64,000 nucleotides of DNA, taken from Spirodela intermedia. Its lineage: Eukaryota > Streptophyta > Magnoliopsida > Alismatales > Araceae. The position numbers were made by a program, and so were the translations under genes. The stretch is from assembly GCA_902729315.2 (NCBI GenBank), contig LR746264.1:3264878-3328877 (forward strand). The letters run 5' to 3'. Below, in pieces: positions 26,046 through 37,879 of this stretch. The notes under the pieces were generated by a model. The model did not search any database, was not told where the DNA came from, and was given only the letters and a program-made list of their open reading frames with translations. Positions within the stretch are counted from its first letter, which is position 1. Each line of letters opens with the position of its first letter.

Positions 26046-29000
26046 ATGGCGGTATGGATGCTTTTCAGTTGGCTTTTTTTATCCTTTTTGTACTCTATTG
26101 ATGGATTAGGAGGCCAATGCTATTTGCTTCTTTTTTCTTCCAGATCGAGAGGCTGCTAAAGGATGAAGCCACCGAGGAGAAGGGAGAGCGCGCCAGAATG
26201 GTAAATATGGTTTAATGCCTTTCTTGTCAAACCTGTTATTTATCTTGTTTCAGAGGTTGCGTTTGAATTTTTAGACCTACTCGTTTTTTTCCATGATGTG
26301 CTCGTTTTTAGTTGCTAAAAAATATTTTTTGGTCTTGATATTGTTTGCCCATCCCTTTTTTCCTAGGCTTCCTTTGTTGGAGCCATGGCAATTGCTGATT
26401 TGGTTAAAACTACTTTAGGCCCTAAAGGAATGGTAACTACTCATTCAGCCTTTCCTTTACTCATTAGCAGTTCTGCATAAGTGATGTGATCTTTTTTTTG
26501 GTGGATATGTTTTAAAGGATAAAATATTGCAATCAACTGGCCGAGGACATAACGTGACAGTGACAAATGATGGAGCCACTATCTTAAAATCACTTCATAT
26601 TGACAATCCAGCTGCGAAAGTTCTTGTTGGTATCCTTGTTGGCTGTTTTTTAGTGTTGTTCTCTTACTTTTATTGCGAGTTGAAGCTGATTTGATAGACC
26701 TACTACCCTATCTCGTAAGACTGCAAGTTCCTTAATAGAATCAGATATCTCAAAAGTTCAAGATGATGAGGTCGGCGATGGAACAACTTCTGTCGTTGTT
26801 TTGGCTGGGGAGCTTCTGAGGGAAGCTGAAAAGTTGATCATGTCGAAGATTCATCCCATGACAATTATTGAAGGTTTACTTGTTCCTTTATTAATGTCAA
26901 AGCTTCTGGTTAATTCCTTCATGTTTTAAATATAATAATATCCTTCTAATTTTCAGATCATATATAACCATGTGTTCCAAGGGTTATATTGTTTGTCCAG
27001 TGAATTTCCTGCGTTAGGTCTAAGAGAACCACATATGTAATAGTATAATCAAATCATGCCCTTTTTAACTATTTTCATGGATAACATGCTTTTTTCGCGT
27101 TTAGTTTTTTATTGTCTGTTGAATTATAAATTATTTCTTGTGAGTTTTTTATTTAAAGATATGCTGAATAGTGAATTGTGAAACTTGAATGAGACCAAAT
27201 AAAATATCCAAAGTATTTATTGGACCTCGAGACCAGTTGAAAACTGTGACACCCCCTCCAGCAGAATGAAGGGGGGCTCTGAGCAAAGATCTGCGGATTG
27301 GGTCTAGATCCCTCCATCGTCTTACAAGGTTCGTGTGTCGAGGAAGCTTTGAATGAAATCCGTTTCCTGGTCGTCTATTCTACCTTGGATAGGCTTGTTG
27401 AGACCCTAAAAACAATTCAAATCTCTGATTTGTACTAGAACCGCGATGATCCATCAATAAGTCAAAAACTTCTCTGAGTAATGACCATTTAATCATAAAC
27501 GGTAACCAGTGGTGCGTGATGAGTCAGATGTCAGAGTCACAGATAAGTTTGTTGAAGAAAGACATCAGCATGATCAGCAGCTGAGCCCCAATTGAAGACG
27601 TGTATCTCCATTTTAGTTTCTTTCCTTGCCTAGGCTGGGCTCTCAATGCAGAGTTCAAAAGTTACTTTTGTTTATGCTGTTACTTAATATACATGATGTC
27701 TTAAACCATTTTTCTTCTTGTGCATCAGTTATTTAGGTTTTTTTTTGGGCACCAGTACTGACGAAAATGGCATGAAAGACAATGATGATCCAAAGCATTT
27801 TTTTATTCAAGTTTGTCTCGTAGTAACTGCAATAACATGGAGCCTCAACTATTTTCAAATGCATTCTAATGAGAACCTGAACTCTTTATGAAAGTAACAT
27901 GGATTCTCAACTATTAACGTATGAATTTTTACTGGGATTCTTAGTTATTTGCGTAAAACCAAGCAAGTCCAAGCTTGATATGTCTACAGTCTCGAAACAA
28001 AATGGCTAACATGCGATGTGAGGATAATATATTTTGATATGTGCTAAAGTATAGCATGAATATATAGAACAACAGGATTGTATTTTCTCATCTATCTTAA
28101 TTTTATTTGTCGTGAAAGTAATTTATTTACTAACTGATTCATCCTTATTGTCATTATAGAAGATTATTTTTCTTTTTCTCAAGCCTCCTAGTTTGAGACC
28201 TTTAGTTGAACTTTGATTGAATGAGAAAATATGCACCCTAAATTTTGTTAATAGGTTGGCCAGTAAAATAGTATAGAAACTGCCTTGAGACCTTTGCTGA
28301 TATTACATATTAGTTTTGTCTAATGACGCCGTATTATTTCTCATCATGGTGTGTTATAGACCTAGTTTTAACAAAATTAGTCTGATTGCTACAAAATCAG
28401 AGTGAATCAATATACCAAATGCCTCGTTTAAGCCTGATGAGGGAAAGTCACCCGAGATATACTAACCAAGGCTGTACATCCCTAACATCCAAAACTATAA
28501 TTAGCACGCTGGTGACATTACGACTTCTGAAAACATAATGCTTAAACTGAAAAACTTTTCTAATACGTATCCTAGAAAATAATTGACAATTTTTCCTATT
28601 GAGAACCGGCACTATATTGTTTTTCCTTGATAATCTTTTTTAAAGAGGATAGTTCCACATGATCATTACCATAGATCAAGAGGATAGAAGATTCGTACGC
28701 ATGAATACATTCATCAATTAAATGAAAGAAATATCCTCATATTTAGGTAAGAAGCATACTCAAGTGTGCATGGATTCGGAACTCGGAATTCCTTAAATTG
28801 GCGACTTGTCCCCTGTTAAGTATAATAATTTGTATAACAAATACTTCCATCCATGGCTGAAAAAAATATTATTGTTCCGGATCCAGAACAATGATCTCAT
28901 TGTCTTATCCATCGAATTTTCCTAGCTCTTAATTTTAACAGATCAATAGGCCTTAAAATGTGCTAAATTATTGACGCACCTCAGATAGGGTTGACACCCT

Positions 29001-32000
29001 GCCTTATGGTCTTGATGTCTTGGCTAGATTATATGTAATGTAGAGTTGTATGGAATTGACTCATCAAGGGGTTCAATGAGTTCATATTAGTTTATTCCCT
29101 GGGAAAAAATGAATCTTCCCTAACCATGTGTATGCGTGAGATTCATTCCAAAACTGTCACTTTTGTGTTTCTCTGCATTTTATTTGCTATTATCACGTGA
29201 AATGAAAATTTAAGAGCTTGAAGATCATTATTAAAGGCTTCATTGTGAAGTTGAATTTTGTTTTTGTAATGGTTTATCTTTCTCAAGGAAATGATTCTAA
29301 TGCTTTCTATTATGCTATAATTATTGTTCTGATTGAAGAATGTGTTGTTCTTTCTACCCATGATACTATAGTATCATTGTAGTGGATGATTCTTGAAATA
29401 AGGTAACAATGATGATGGCGCACAGTTCTGACTGTTTTATTTCTAAATTGTTAGGCTACCGAATGGCTGCTGAGTGTGCACGCAATGCTTTGTTGAAGAG
29501 GACCACGGATAACAAAGAAGATCCAGGTACTTGTCATCTTGGACCTGGCCGTTCATTAAAGTGACAATATGGGCCTCTGATTTCCTCAAAGTGTCGTCTG
29601 GTGTTGATGAAGTAGTATTTGATTCTGTGTCCTTTGGTTTATGTATATGTTTCAAAGCTTTTAATTATCAGGCTTTCTCTAGAACATTGCCTTCTGAGCC
29701 TTTTCAGAATCAGTTTTGCTACTAGAAATCTGGAATCCATTGTATATTACCAGTAATAGGTTTGTTTTACCGTTCACATTCATGCTGTATGCTTATTTGA
29801 GTATTATACTTGTCATAGAGATTAAAGCCGTGATCAGATGAGGATTAGCTTGCTGCGTCCAGGGAATTTGTCTATTACGTGGGCCTTGCCTGGCCAGGAT
29901 ATGGAGAGGCCGTGTAGATGGGCTGCCCTGTAGGTGAGAGGGAGACTGCTATCTGCGGATAAGTGGGCTGTGGTAGGCCCCATAAAAGCGGGAGTTTTGG
30001 TTTGCCTAAGCATCAAAACAGGGCAGAATTCAAAGTCAATGGTGGTGTCGACACTCCCAATTGAGATGGCTACATTTATCATATACTCGTATCCTTATTA
30101 ATGAGGAAACAAGGTGTGTATTAGTGTTTCATTTTCTAAAGTAAAAAGGTGCTGGCAGTGTATTAAATGGGTTAAACAAGCTCCATAAAAGTAGGATATT
30201 ACTAACAGGAGTGAGTTGAGCTAGCAGGGGAGCAGTGGTCAACAGAGTTCCATGTCGTGAAGACATTATTAGGGTTTAGGGTTTAGGGTTCTTCATAGTT
30301 TCCTTTTCATCATGTGTTAGAATCAAAAGAGCAAGCTCAATGTTCTAAAGTTTGATTCATCTGCGGGGGGGCAACTGGCAGATGAATCATGGTCGCTAAG
30401 AGAAGCCAGCACTTCTCCTTTTTCAGTATTTTTTTCAGTGTGATTGCTTTGTTTGACCATATGAATGTTTTTCATTAGAGCATACATTTCTGAGAGGTAT
30501 TTTTCCCGATATTGATTTTTCAGATATTTTTGATGGGTTTTTAGTAGTTCATGACAAACATTTATTTCTAACAGTTTATTTATTTCCTTTTTCTGTAAGT
30601 TTTCATCTTCATGTGAATTTATTGCCGATTATCTCTCTCTACCCCTCTCTCTCTCTCTCTCTCTCTTCTTTACTTACTACTTCGCTTTCATACTCTTCTC
30701 CTTTTATGATGCATCCCCCCTCCCTCCCCTTGGTGTCAAACAGAGAAATTCAGGAGTGACTTGCTGAAGATCGCAACCACAACTTTGTGTTCGAAAATAT
30801 TATCCCAGGACAAGGAGCACTTTGCTAAGCTGGCTGTGGATGCCGTTCTGAAGCTCAAGGTAACAATCGATTGGAGTTTCATCTGAACTTGATTCCCTGC
30901 ACCGATTGTCCTCATTGTTTCTCGTTCAATATGAGGAACATAGGATAACCCATCTGAAGGCATGTAGGATTAAACAGAGAAAAGCAGCTGCATGAACAGT
31001 GGCTCCCGGGCCCCTCAGTCTCTGGAACTAACGTTGACTTCCCAAAAACTTGGGGTTGACTTCTCAGGGTTCATAGAAGAGACCCGGAAGTCTCAGCCAT
31101 CAAAACTATCCATTCCGCCCTTTATATATCTTAGGCTGGTAGAAGAGTCCTGCTCGCATGTTGTGGTTGACTTATCTAGTTTCCAGAAGAAACCCTCAAC
31201 ATCTCAATCTCTGGAACTAATGTTGACTTCTCAGAAAGTTGGGCTTGACTTCTCAAGGTATTTGATCTTCCCAAGAAGCGCTCATTCTCTAGTTTCTGAT
31301 CAGGTATCACAAAAGTCGGATGATTCTGGCTATCTCAAACCCAATGGACTCCTCTCCTCTCTTCCAGCAATCTGCATCTCTAGTTTCTATGCGTGAATCC
31401 CTTCCCTAGTTTGAGGAGCTCTTTCTCTCTCATCCAAATACCTTGCCGGCTTTTATTAGTTTTTCCCTTTTTGGAAACGAACATCATGAACATATTGACC
31501 TTCAATGAGGTGAAGAACGCGAGATGATTTTTTTTTAATTATATATATATATATATTCGAGTTATGATGATTTTTCTGTGAACAGTATTTTTAAAATTTA
31601 TTTAATATTATTTATGTGGATTATGCCGATATTAATTATGATATCAAGCATTTATTCCATGCATCATCCATGGCAGGGAAGCACAAACCTGGAGTCCATT
31701 CAGATCATTAAGAAGGCCGGGGGATCCTTGAGCGACTCATTTCTTGATGAGGGGTAGGGTTTTCTCCTCACCATATTATTTTTGAAATTGATCTTGGGTT
31801 GTACTCCTTTTTTTTTTAATACGTTGTTTTATTTTCTACATGAATCCCAAGATACCCTTCTCCATTTGATAAATTTCCGATTTTTTTTTTTCCCTCCTAG
31901 CTGCTGTTCTTCATCTGCATTTGTTTTAATCGTAAATTAGTGGGTTTAAAATATTTTCTATTTGTTTCTGTTCATATCATCATCGTTATCGTCGTCGTCG

Positions 32001-33222
32001 TCGATCGTTGGAAAATCTGGCGACATGTGATCGATCGACGGATCTTCCTGGTTCCTGCGGGGATGCGGATGAGCAGGTTCATCCTGGACAAGAAGATCGG
32101 GATCGGGCAGCCGAAGCGCATCGAGAACGCGAGGATCTTGGTGGCCAACACGGCCATGGACACGGACAAGGTGAAGATCTACGGGGCGAGGGTGAGGGTG
32201 GACTCGATGGCGAAGGTGGCACAGATCGAGACGGCGGAGAAGGAGAAGATGAGGGAGAAGGTGCAGAAGATCGTCGCCCATGGGATCAACTGCTTCGTCA
32301 ACCGGCAGCTGATCTACAACTTCCCGGAGGAGCTCTTCGCCGACGCTGGCATCCTCGCCATCGAGCACGCCGACTTCGACGGCATCGAGCGCCTCGCCCT
32401 GGTCACCGGCGGCGAGATCGCCTCCACCTTCGACAACCCCGAGTCCGTCAAGCTCGGCCGCTGCAAGCTCATCGAGGAGATCATGATCGGCGAGGACAAG
32501 CTGATACACTTTTCCGGCGTCGACATGGGCCAGGCCTGCACCATCGTCCTCAGAGGCGCCAGGTTCTTCTTCTACCTCATTCTTCATCATCATCATCGTC
32601 ATCTTGTTCTTCTTCTACCTCAATCTTCCCCAAACCCTAATTGATCGCTGGGGACGACGCAGCTCTCATGTGCTGGACGAGGCGGAGAGGTCGCTGCACG
32701 ACGCGCTGTGCGTGCTGTCGCAGACGGTGAACGACAGCCGGGTGCTCTACGGCGGCGGGTGGCCGGAGATGGTGATGACGAGGGAAGTGGACGAGCTCGC
32801 TCGTCGCACCCCGGGGAAGAAGTCCCACGCCATCGAGGCCTTCTCCCGCGCCCTCCAGATCATCCCCACCACCATCGCCGACAACGCCGGCCTCGACAGC
32901 GCCGAGCTCATATCCCGTCTTCGCGCCGAGCACCACAACGCCGCCAGCGCCGCCGGCATCGACGTCCTCTCCGGCACTGTAATTCTCTCGTCACTCCCCC
33001 TCCGGCCATCGCGGGGACGAACTGCAGAAGAAGCTCTGTGACACTCCCTTGATTTGTTGCGTTGTCTTCTTGCAGGTGGGAGACATGGAGAAGCTCGGGA
33101 TCTCGGAGGCCTTCAAGGTGAAGCAGGCGGTGCTCCTCTCCGCCACGGAGGCGGCGGAGATGATCCTCCGAGTCGACGAGATCATCTCCTGTGCTCCCCG
33201 GAGGAGGGAGGACCGGATGTGA
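26046..33222 (+). CDS. CCT2: T-complex protein 1 subunit beta (CCT2 chaperonin), 11 exons
   Basis: Beta subunit of the cytosolic TRiC/CCT chaperonin, the eight-member ATP-driven ring that folds actin, tubulin and other proteins. Coding exons: 26046-26051, 26144-26200, 26367-26432, 26518-26629, 26745-26873, 29455-29526, 30744-30859, 31677-31753, 32077-32562, 32663-32978, 33076-33222. All phases join and give 527 residues, equal to my recollection of Arabidopsis CCT2. Exon 1 holds only ATG GCG before a GT donor. Visible motifs are [12 protein letters not shown] and [18 protein letters not shown] (apical/equatorial N-terminal part), the ATPase loop [19 protein letters not shown] (GDGTTS at residues 91-96), CCT2-specific [49 protein letters not shown] and the C-terminus APRRREDRM. 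Exons 1-8 are AT-leaning, while exons 9-11 almost always use G/C in third positions. The gene looks intact. It is divergent from UPL6, about 2 kb away. Confidence 0.97.
26874..29454 (+). other. CCT2 intron 5, no gene seen
   Basis: This 2.6 kb intron separates the exons encoding [10 protein letters not shown] and [15 protein letters not shown]. It is AT-rich with no recognisable gene. Short minus-strand open frames near 29143-29361 show no motif. Confidence 0.6.
30263..30291. repeat. Interstitial telomere-type repeat (TTTAGGG)~3
   Basis: Three consecutive TTAGGGT/TTTAGGG units, the plant telomere heptamer, lie in CCT2 intron 6. Short arrays like this occur at repaired breaks or as telo-box-like elements, and three copies could also arise by chance. 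Confidence 0.7.
31016..31262. repeat. Duplicated ~55-bp unit in CCT2 intron 7
   Basis: TCTCTGGAACTAACGTTGAC at about 31019 recurs as TCTCTGGAACTAATGTTGAC at about 31208. The following TTGGGGTTGACTTCTCA recurs as TTGGGCTTGACTTCTCA. The copies are about 189 bp apart and lie inside an open frame at 30992-31396 that has no known family. Confidence 0.8.
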
Positions 33223-33424
33223 GTATAAACCCTAGCTAGGGTTTTCTGTTTTACGTGATGAACTTGACGACGACGACGACGACGACGGCCTTTGTTTCGA
33301 ACTTCGTGGCTGAACCGGACCGGCTCGAACCGGGACACTCGGGATAGACCGGTTCGCCTTTGGGTTTGATTCCCGCCGATTTCTCGGTATATTTTTGAAG
33401 TATCTGTTTATGCTTCCGAGCTCG

Positions 33425-33675
33425 ACTGTGCGCAGTATAGCAGGTCCTCTCTCTCTCTTTCTCTCTCTATCATGTATCTATCTATCTCCCTCTCTCTCTA
33501 CTTATCTCTTTCTATCTCTCTCTATCTCTCTGTGGACTCCCGACCCAGTTCCCAGTCGCTATTGGGCTGATCCCAGCAATACCCTGGTGGTCCAATCCTC
33601 TCCCATGGCAGCACATCCTCTCTCCATGGCTACATTCTCAGTGTATCCCCACAACTCCCTCGTATGTCTCTGTGG

Positions 33676-33712
<37 letters not shown>

Positions 33713-34097
33713 CTCCTTGGCAGTCCAGATTCTCTCTCAGAGCCTCTCTTGGCCACACTGTCCTCTCTCTCTCTCTCTCCTCCTTTAATTCTCTCTTGGC
33801 CGTCCACAGTTCTCACGGGTCAGAGTTTGTCAGAGCCTCTCTTCTTTTAGACACGAACTCTCTCTCTCTCTCTCTCTCTCTTCCTGGTACTAAGAGTCCA
33901 GATGCACCTGCACCTGGTCAACGGCTTATCTGCGCGGATGGCTGTCATCCCAGAATTCCAAATTTCTTATCCGGCGGATTCACGTGCAACGTCCCGGCGG
34001 CGCCGCTGGTAGGTGCAGCCGGTGGAGATCCGACGCGCCGCCAGTGTGAGCGCTGCGACTCACACACAAAGGTCCCCACTAGGGTTCCTCCCTCCTG

Positions 34098-34131
<34 letters not shown>

Positions 34132-34680
34132 CAGAGGGATTAGATCACCGGAAGTCAACACGCATTCTGCAGCTCTGGACTCTGGCCAATCTGTCTGTAT
34201 GCCTCGGTGCTCGGTAGGAAGGATAGAAAACAATGTAGTCACCCGCTTAGTCGCCACTCTCTCTCTCTCTCTCTCTCTCTCTAGCTAGAAGAAGGATGCG
34301 ATCCCCGGAAGTCAACATGCCGTGTGCAGCTCTGGACTATAGCGCCTGTCTGCATGTCCCGGGAGCGGAAAGCGAGACAACAACCCATGCGGTCAGCGGC
34401 TCAGTTGGCGCCTCCCGTTGTCATTATCGGGACAAGGAAGTAGAGAAGACAACCATGCAGTCAACCGTTCACTTCGCGCCTCTCTTTCTCTCCCTCCCCC
34501 TCCCTCTTTCTCCCTCAGCAGGATTGGATCTGGGTAAAGTCAACACGTCATCTGCAGCTCTGGGCTCCGGCTCCTCTGAGAAGGAGAGAAGCCAGCTATG
34601 CAGTCAACGGATCAGTCAGCGCTTCCTCATTTCACCCTCTCTCTCTCTCTCTCTAGAGATAAACTCGTGAGTTATTTCGC
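33425..34680. repeat. CT-microsatellite-spaced degenerate tandem units
   Basis: Several (CT)n tracts (near 33433, 33681, 33859, 34100, 34256 and 34638) separate related units. CGGAAGTCAACA...CTGCAGCTCTGGACT occurs at about 34149, in variant form at about 34308 (CGGAAGTCAACATGCC, then GTGCAGCTCTGGACT), and again at about 34533 (TAAAGTCAACACG, then CTGCAGCTCTGGGCT). Each unit also has a CAGTCACC/GGTCAGCGG/CAGTCAACGG segment before the next CT tract. Unit size is about 150-210 bp. Open frames crossing it are runs of Ser-Leu caused by (CT)n and are not genes. Confidence 0.75.
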
Positions 34681-34733
34681 GCACCAATGTTCCGTGGCCA
34701 AGTTCTGAAGCTGAGACCGCGAGCTTTGGAATC

Positions 34734-34788
34734 GTCCCACATCGTTTAAACGTGTGGGGATGGCCCATGCGAACTATTAACTATAAGA
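34734..34788 (+). promoter_or_regulatory. Plant snRNA-type USE plus TATA-like box
   Basis: GTCCCACATCG at 34734-34744 is an exact match to the plant upstream sequence element (RTCCCACATCG) of snRNA genes. A TATA-like CTATAAGA follows at about 34781-34788. The spacing of about 37 bp is close to the Pol II snRNA arrangement rather than the shorter U6/U3 spacing. No known U1, U2, U4, U5, U6 or U3 5' sequence was recognised downstream. The same motif also occurs in dispersed plant repeats, so this may be a dead copy. Confidence 0.45.
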
Positions 34789-34819
34789 TGGGTTACTAAA
34801 AGTCAGCAAAGATCGCCAT

Positions 34820-35180
34820 TTTTTTGACTTTCCAGTTGAATTTTTTTGGGTCAAAGGGCGTGTCGGGACCCATGAAGTCCGGCTGAATGACGGCCGAGAA
34901 CCCGATATGGAAGAAAATGGGCCTCTAAACGGGCCGACCTTCTATCTCAGCGGGCTAAGAATAATACCCGACTGAATAGATTACACTTACACGATTTAAT
35001 CACGTGGCTTTGCGCGGGAGAATACTTGACCACCGCCGCCGCCACCGGCAAAGTGGTCAAATCCCACGCGGAAAAATAGGCATTTGACCTCACGAATCAT
35101 CCTATCAGCACTCGACAGCTGGTGTACCTCCACGCGGCCGACTCACGGGTGACTCGCTGAGCACTCTTTGACCTCTCCGG
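34820..35180. promoter_or_regulatory. Cluster of W-box cores
   Basis: TTGAC/GTCAA cores occur at about 34829, 34852, 35027, 35054, 35083 and 35168, several of them as TTTGACC or TTGACCA. This is the WRKY-binding core. No gene start was found next to it, so its use is unknown. Confidence 0.35.
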
Positions 35181-35258
35181 TTTTTTTACGATAAGCTCCT
35201 ATGGTTAATGATTTCCTCTCTTAATCTCTCTCTCTATCGATATATACACGTGCGGCGT

Positions 35259-35306
<48 letters not shown>

Positions 35307-35842
35307 GTGCTCCGACGCACGCGCAGACGGTGAACCAAGGCCAACAGCACACGGCCGAGATGACTCATCGTGGTCGACGCTCTTCCAAAATCTCGGCGGC
35401 TGGAGTCAACTCGTTTGTATATCGGCGAAGAACCTGTTGGAGCTGACTTCAATCCCCTTCCTCGGTCAGCCGTCCACCGAATGGGGGCGAGAAGCCGGTT
35501 TTGCCAAGGGACGGCGGTACATATTGGGATCGCCCCCGCCATGAAAAGGAGAGATGGGCGAGATCAGCCCATCTTTAGATGGTTTTTAAATATTTTTGCG
35601 CGGTCGGAATACGGCGGCGCCGCTGGGTCAAACGGCGGGCAGCGGGGTCGAATACCGGAAGGTCAAAAGCTGTGCAGAAGCGTACGATGGAGGGGGAGGT
35701 GGGGGCTTGCTGTTTGGGTCAAAGACGCTTCGGAAGTAGAATTAAATGCCTGCACTAGTTCGAGGACGAACTACAGCCAAGGCCAAAGCCAAAATCAAAG
35801 CTGGTCTTTGTCTCGGTCTTATTCTTTCCATGGGAGTGGTAA

Positions 35843-35875
<33 letters not shown>

Positions 35876-36130
35876 TCTTGTTCAAGTATAGAGGGAGCAA
35901 CAGCTGTAAAGATGGGGAAGGAAAATAAAAGGAGGAGATGGGGAAGAGTGTTCGGGTCTAAGAAGCAAGGAATCATTTTGCGGTGGTGGGGGGTGGTGGG
36001 GAGGGAGGGGGGGGGGGGTTCTAACGGGACTCGTCAGGGCCGATGCCAGTCAAAGTGTCTAGCTTTTACCCCGCCGGTTCCCCTGTGGGGAGTATGCTCT
36101 CTAATCCCCATGTGTTGTTAACCGATCCAT
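35180..36130. other. Gene-free stretch with CT and GA tracts
   Basis: It contains a (CT)n tract at about 35266-35303, a (GA)n tract at about 35845-35872 and a poly-G run near 36008-36018. The open frame at 35370-35846 (158 codons, plus) and overlapping minus frames have no recognisable domain, and one ends in the microsatellite. I see no supported gene. Confidence 0.5.
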
Positions 36131-36482
36131 TTCCCTTCTCTCCCCTTTGAACGGGAGTAGGCTTCCGTGGGAACCAAGACTCCTGGACTTCATTATTCTG
36201 CCTCGATCCCTTGGATTTATGATTACTAAACTCGTGGGCTCAGCTTTGCGGTTACCCTACTCGTTATCTGCTCTAAGCCCTGAGTCTAACTAAAAGTAGA
36301 AGACAACATCCCCCTCTCTCTCTCTCTTCCCTACCTTGTACCCATTTGTGAGCAATGCATGTCTTTCGTTCTCACTTGGGTTGTCATCGAACCAGTGCTT
36401 CATTGTTGGTAACGTGAGCTCACCGTCCTTTTTTTATGGTGGGTAAACTTGTAAGAAGGTTTCCACCGATCCTCCGCCCAAG

Positions 36483-36484
<2 letters not shown>

Positions 36485-36535
<51 letters not shown>
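36485..36535. repeat. (GA)n microsatellite, about 50 bp
   Basis: An uninterrupted GA dinucleotide run. Confidence 0.95.
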
Positions 36536-36537
<2 letters not shown>

Positions 36538-37062
36538 CATGCATTAAGTCGGAAATAAGTTAATGTCCCTTATAAGCTCTCTTGTTTCTAGAAAGGCCTA
36601 CGAATGCCTTTTGCTGATCGAATCAAAGCCACTTTAGCTGTTTCCAGTATGAACTTAGGAGTCGCAGCGCCCATTATGCTCTTGCTCGTTCACATGGATA
36701 GAATCACCTAATCCCAATCCACGGTCGTTATCCCTCTATAATTTATCACAAATCCAACATAACAGACCCACGAGAGTCCCTTTTATCCATCGCTATGGGG
36801 AACAGCTGTAGGAAGGCGAAGCCCAAGTGATTAATAAATTTTTTCCGCTAGTATGTGACCTGTAGGCAGCATGAAACACGTTACTCCAGTCTACATTGAA
36901 TAAAGAAGAGGGCTGCTGAAACGAGGGAAGATTTCGGAAAAAAAAAACGCCTAGTCCCCTGAACTTTCCTCCTTGTCTATGGAAAAGAGGACAGGATGAC
37001 ACAGCGCCATCCAGAGGGAAAGTACAAGGTGGAGTCCTATTCAGGGAGGTAAACTAGTTAAG

Positions 37063-37107
<45 letters not shown>
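37063..37107. repeat. (GA)n microsatellite, about 45 bp
   Basis: An uninterrupted GA dinucleotide run. Confidence 0.95.
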
Positions 37108-37109
<2 letters not shown>

Positions 37110-37315
37110 TTTGTTCTTACGCAGAACTGATATGCTTTCTATGATTGGTTTTTAATAATCGGACCTATTCAACATTTTCAATAAAGCTTGCGTCTATTGA
37201 GATTACACAGGATGGAGCATGCCCTTGCTAAACCGTACGTGAACCTGAACGTCTCCCTTCGGTCAGCGTCAATTCTTTCGACCTCTAATCTGACTCTTGT
37301 CTCCTTTATCTACTT

Positions 37316-37317
<2 letters not shown>

Positions 37318-37350
<33 letters not shown>

Positions 37351-37371
37351 AATATATATATATATATATAC
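37318..37371. repeat. Compound (CT)n-(TA)n microsatellite
   Basis: A CT run of about 30 bp is followed by AAA and a TA run of about 20 bp. Confidence 0.9.
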
Positions 37372-37879
37372 TTGTTTACCAGTAACGAGAATAATTGCAA
37401 TGGCTATAGGTTAACTATTCCCAAGCTCTGATCGGGCTCTCTTTTTATCTGCTCTATCTCTCTTTCTCCGTCTCCACAGATCTCGGTCAATCAGTAACGT
37501 CTACCGTGATAGCAGAAGTGAATCTGACTATTCTTATCAACGTCTAATTGGGGTCTTGTCTGTTTTATTTACTCTCTCCCCACCCGCCTATCTTCACCTG
37601 TCTACGAGTAGCATGAATCAGTACAAGTGTGCGTAAAAGAAGCTCTTGTTTCCATTATGTGGGTCATTTCGCTCCACACTATAATCCTCTCAGAGTCTCC
37701 TCTGAAAGCTCTCCTCTGAGTCTTCCCTGTCTCCCACTACCTAATTATCTAATCCTAAAGCATGTGCCACCTTATCACCCCACCCGGTCCCTCTCATCTC
37801 TCTCTGTCTCTCTGTGGCTTTCTCTTTCTTAATCAGCAGGATGCTTGCGTTGGTCTCAGTCCTCCATTATTTGTCATAA

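Noticed and set aside
31958-32640. Long overlapping frames on both strands over CCT2 exon 9
   Set aside because: They come from high GC third positions in the true CCT2 frame. Only the frame from 32077 fits CCT2.
33395-34670. Chain of open frames rich in Ser-Leu
   Set aside because: They translate (CT)n tracts and a tandem repeat, with no domain and no splice logic.
35370-35846. 158-codon open frame, plus strand
   Set aside because: No recognisable domain or codon bias, an overlapping minus frame, and it ends at a GA tract.
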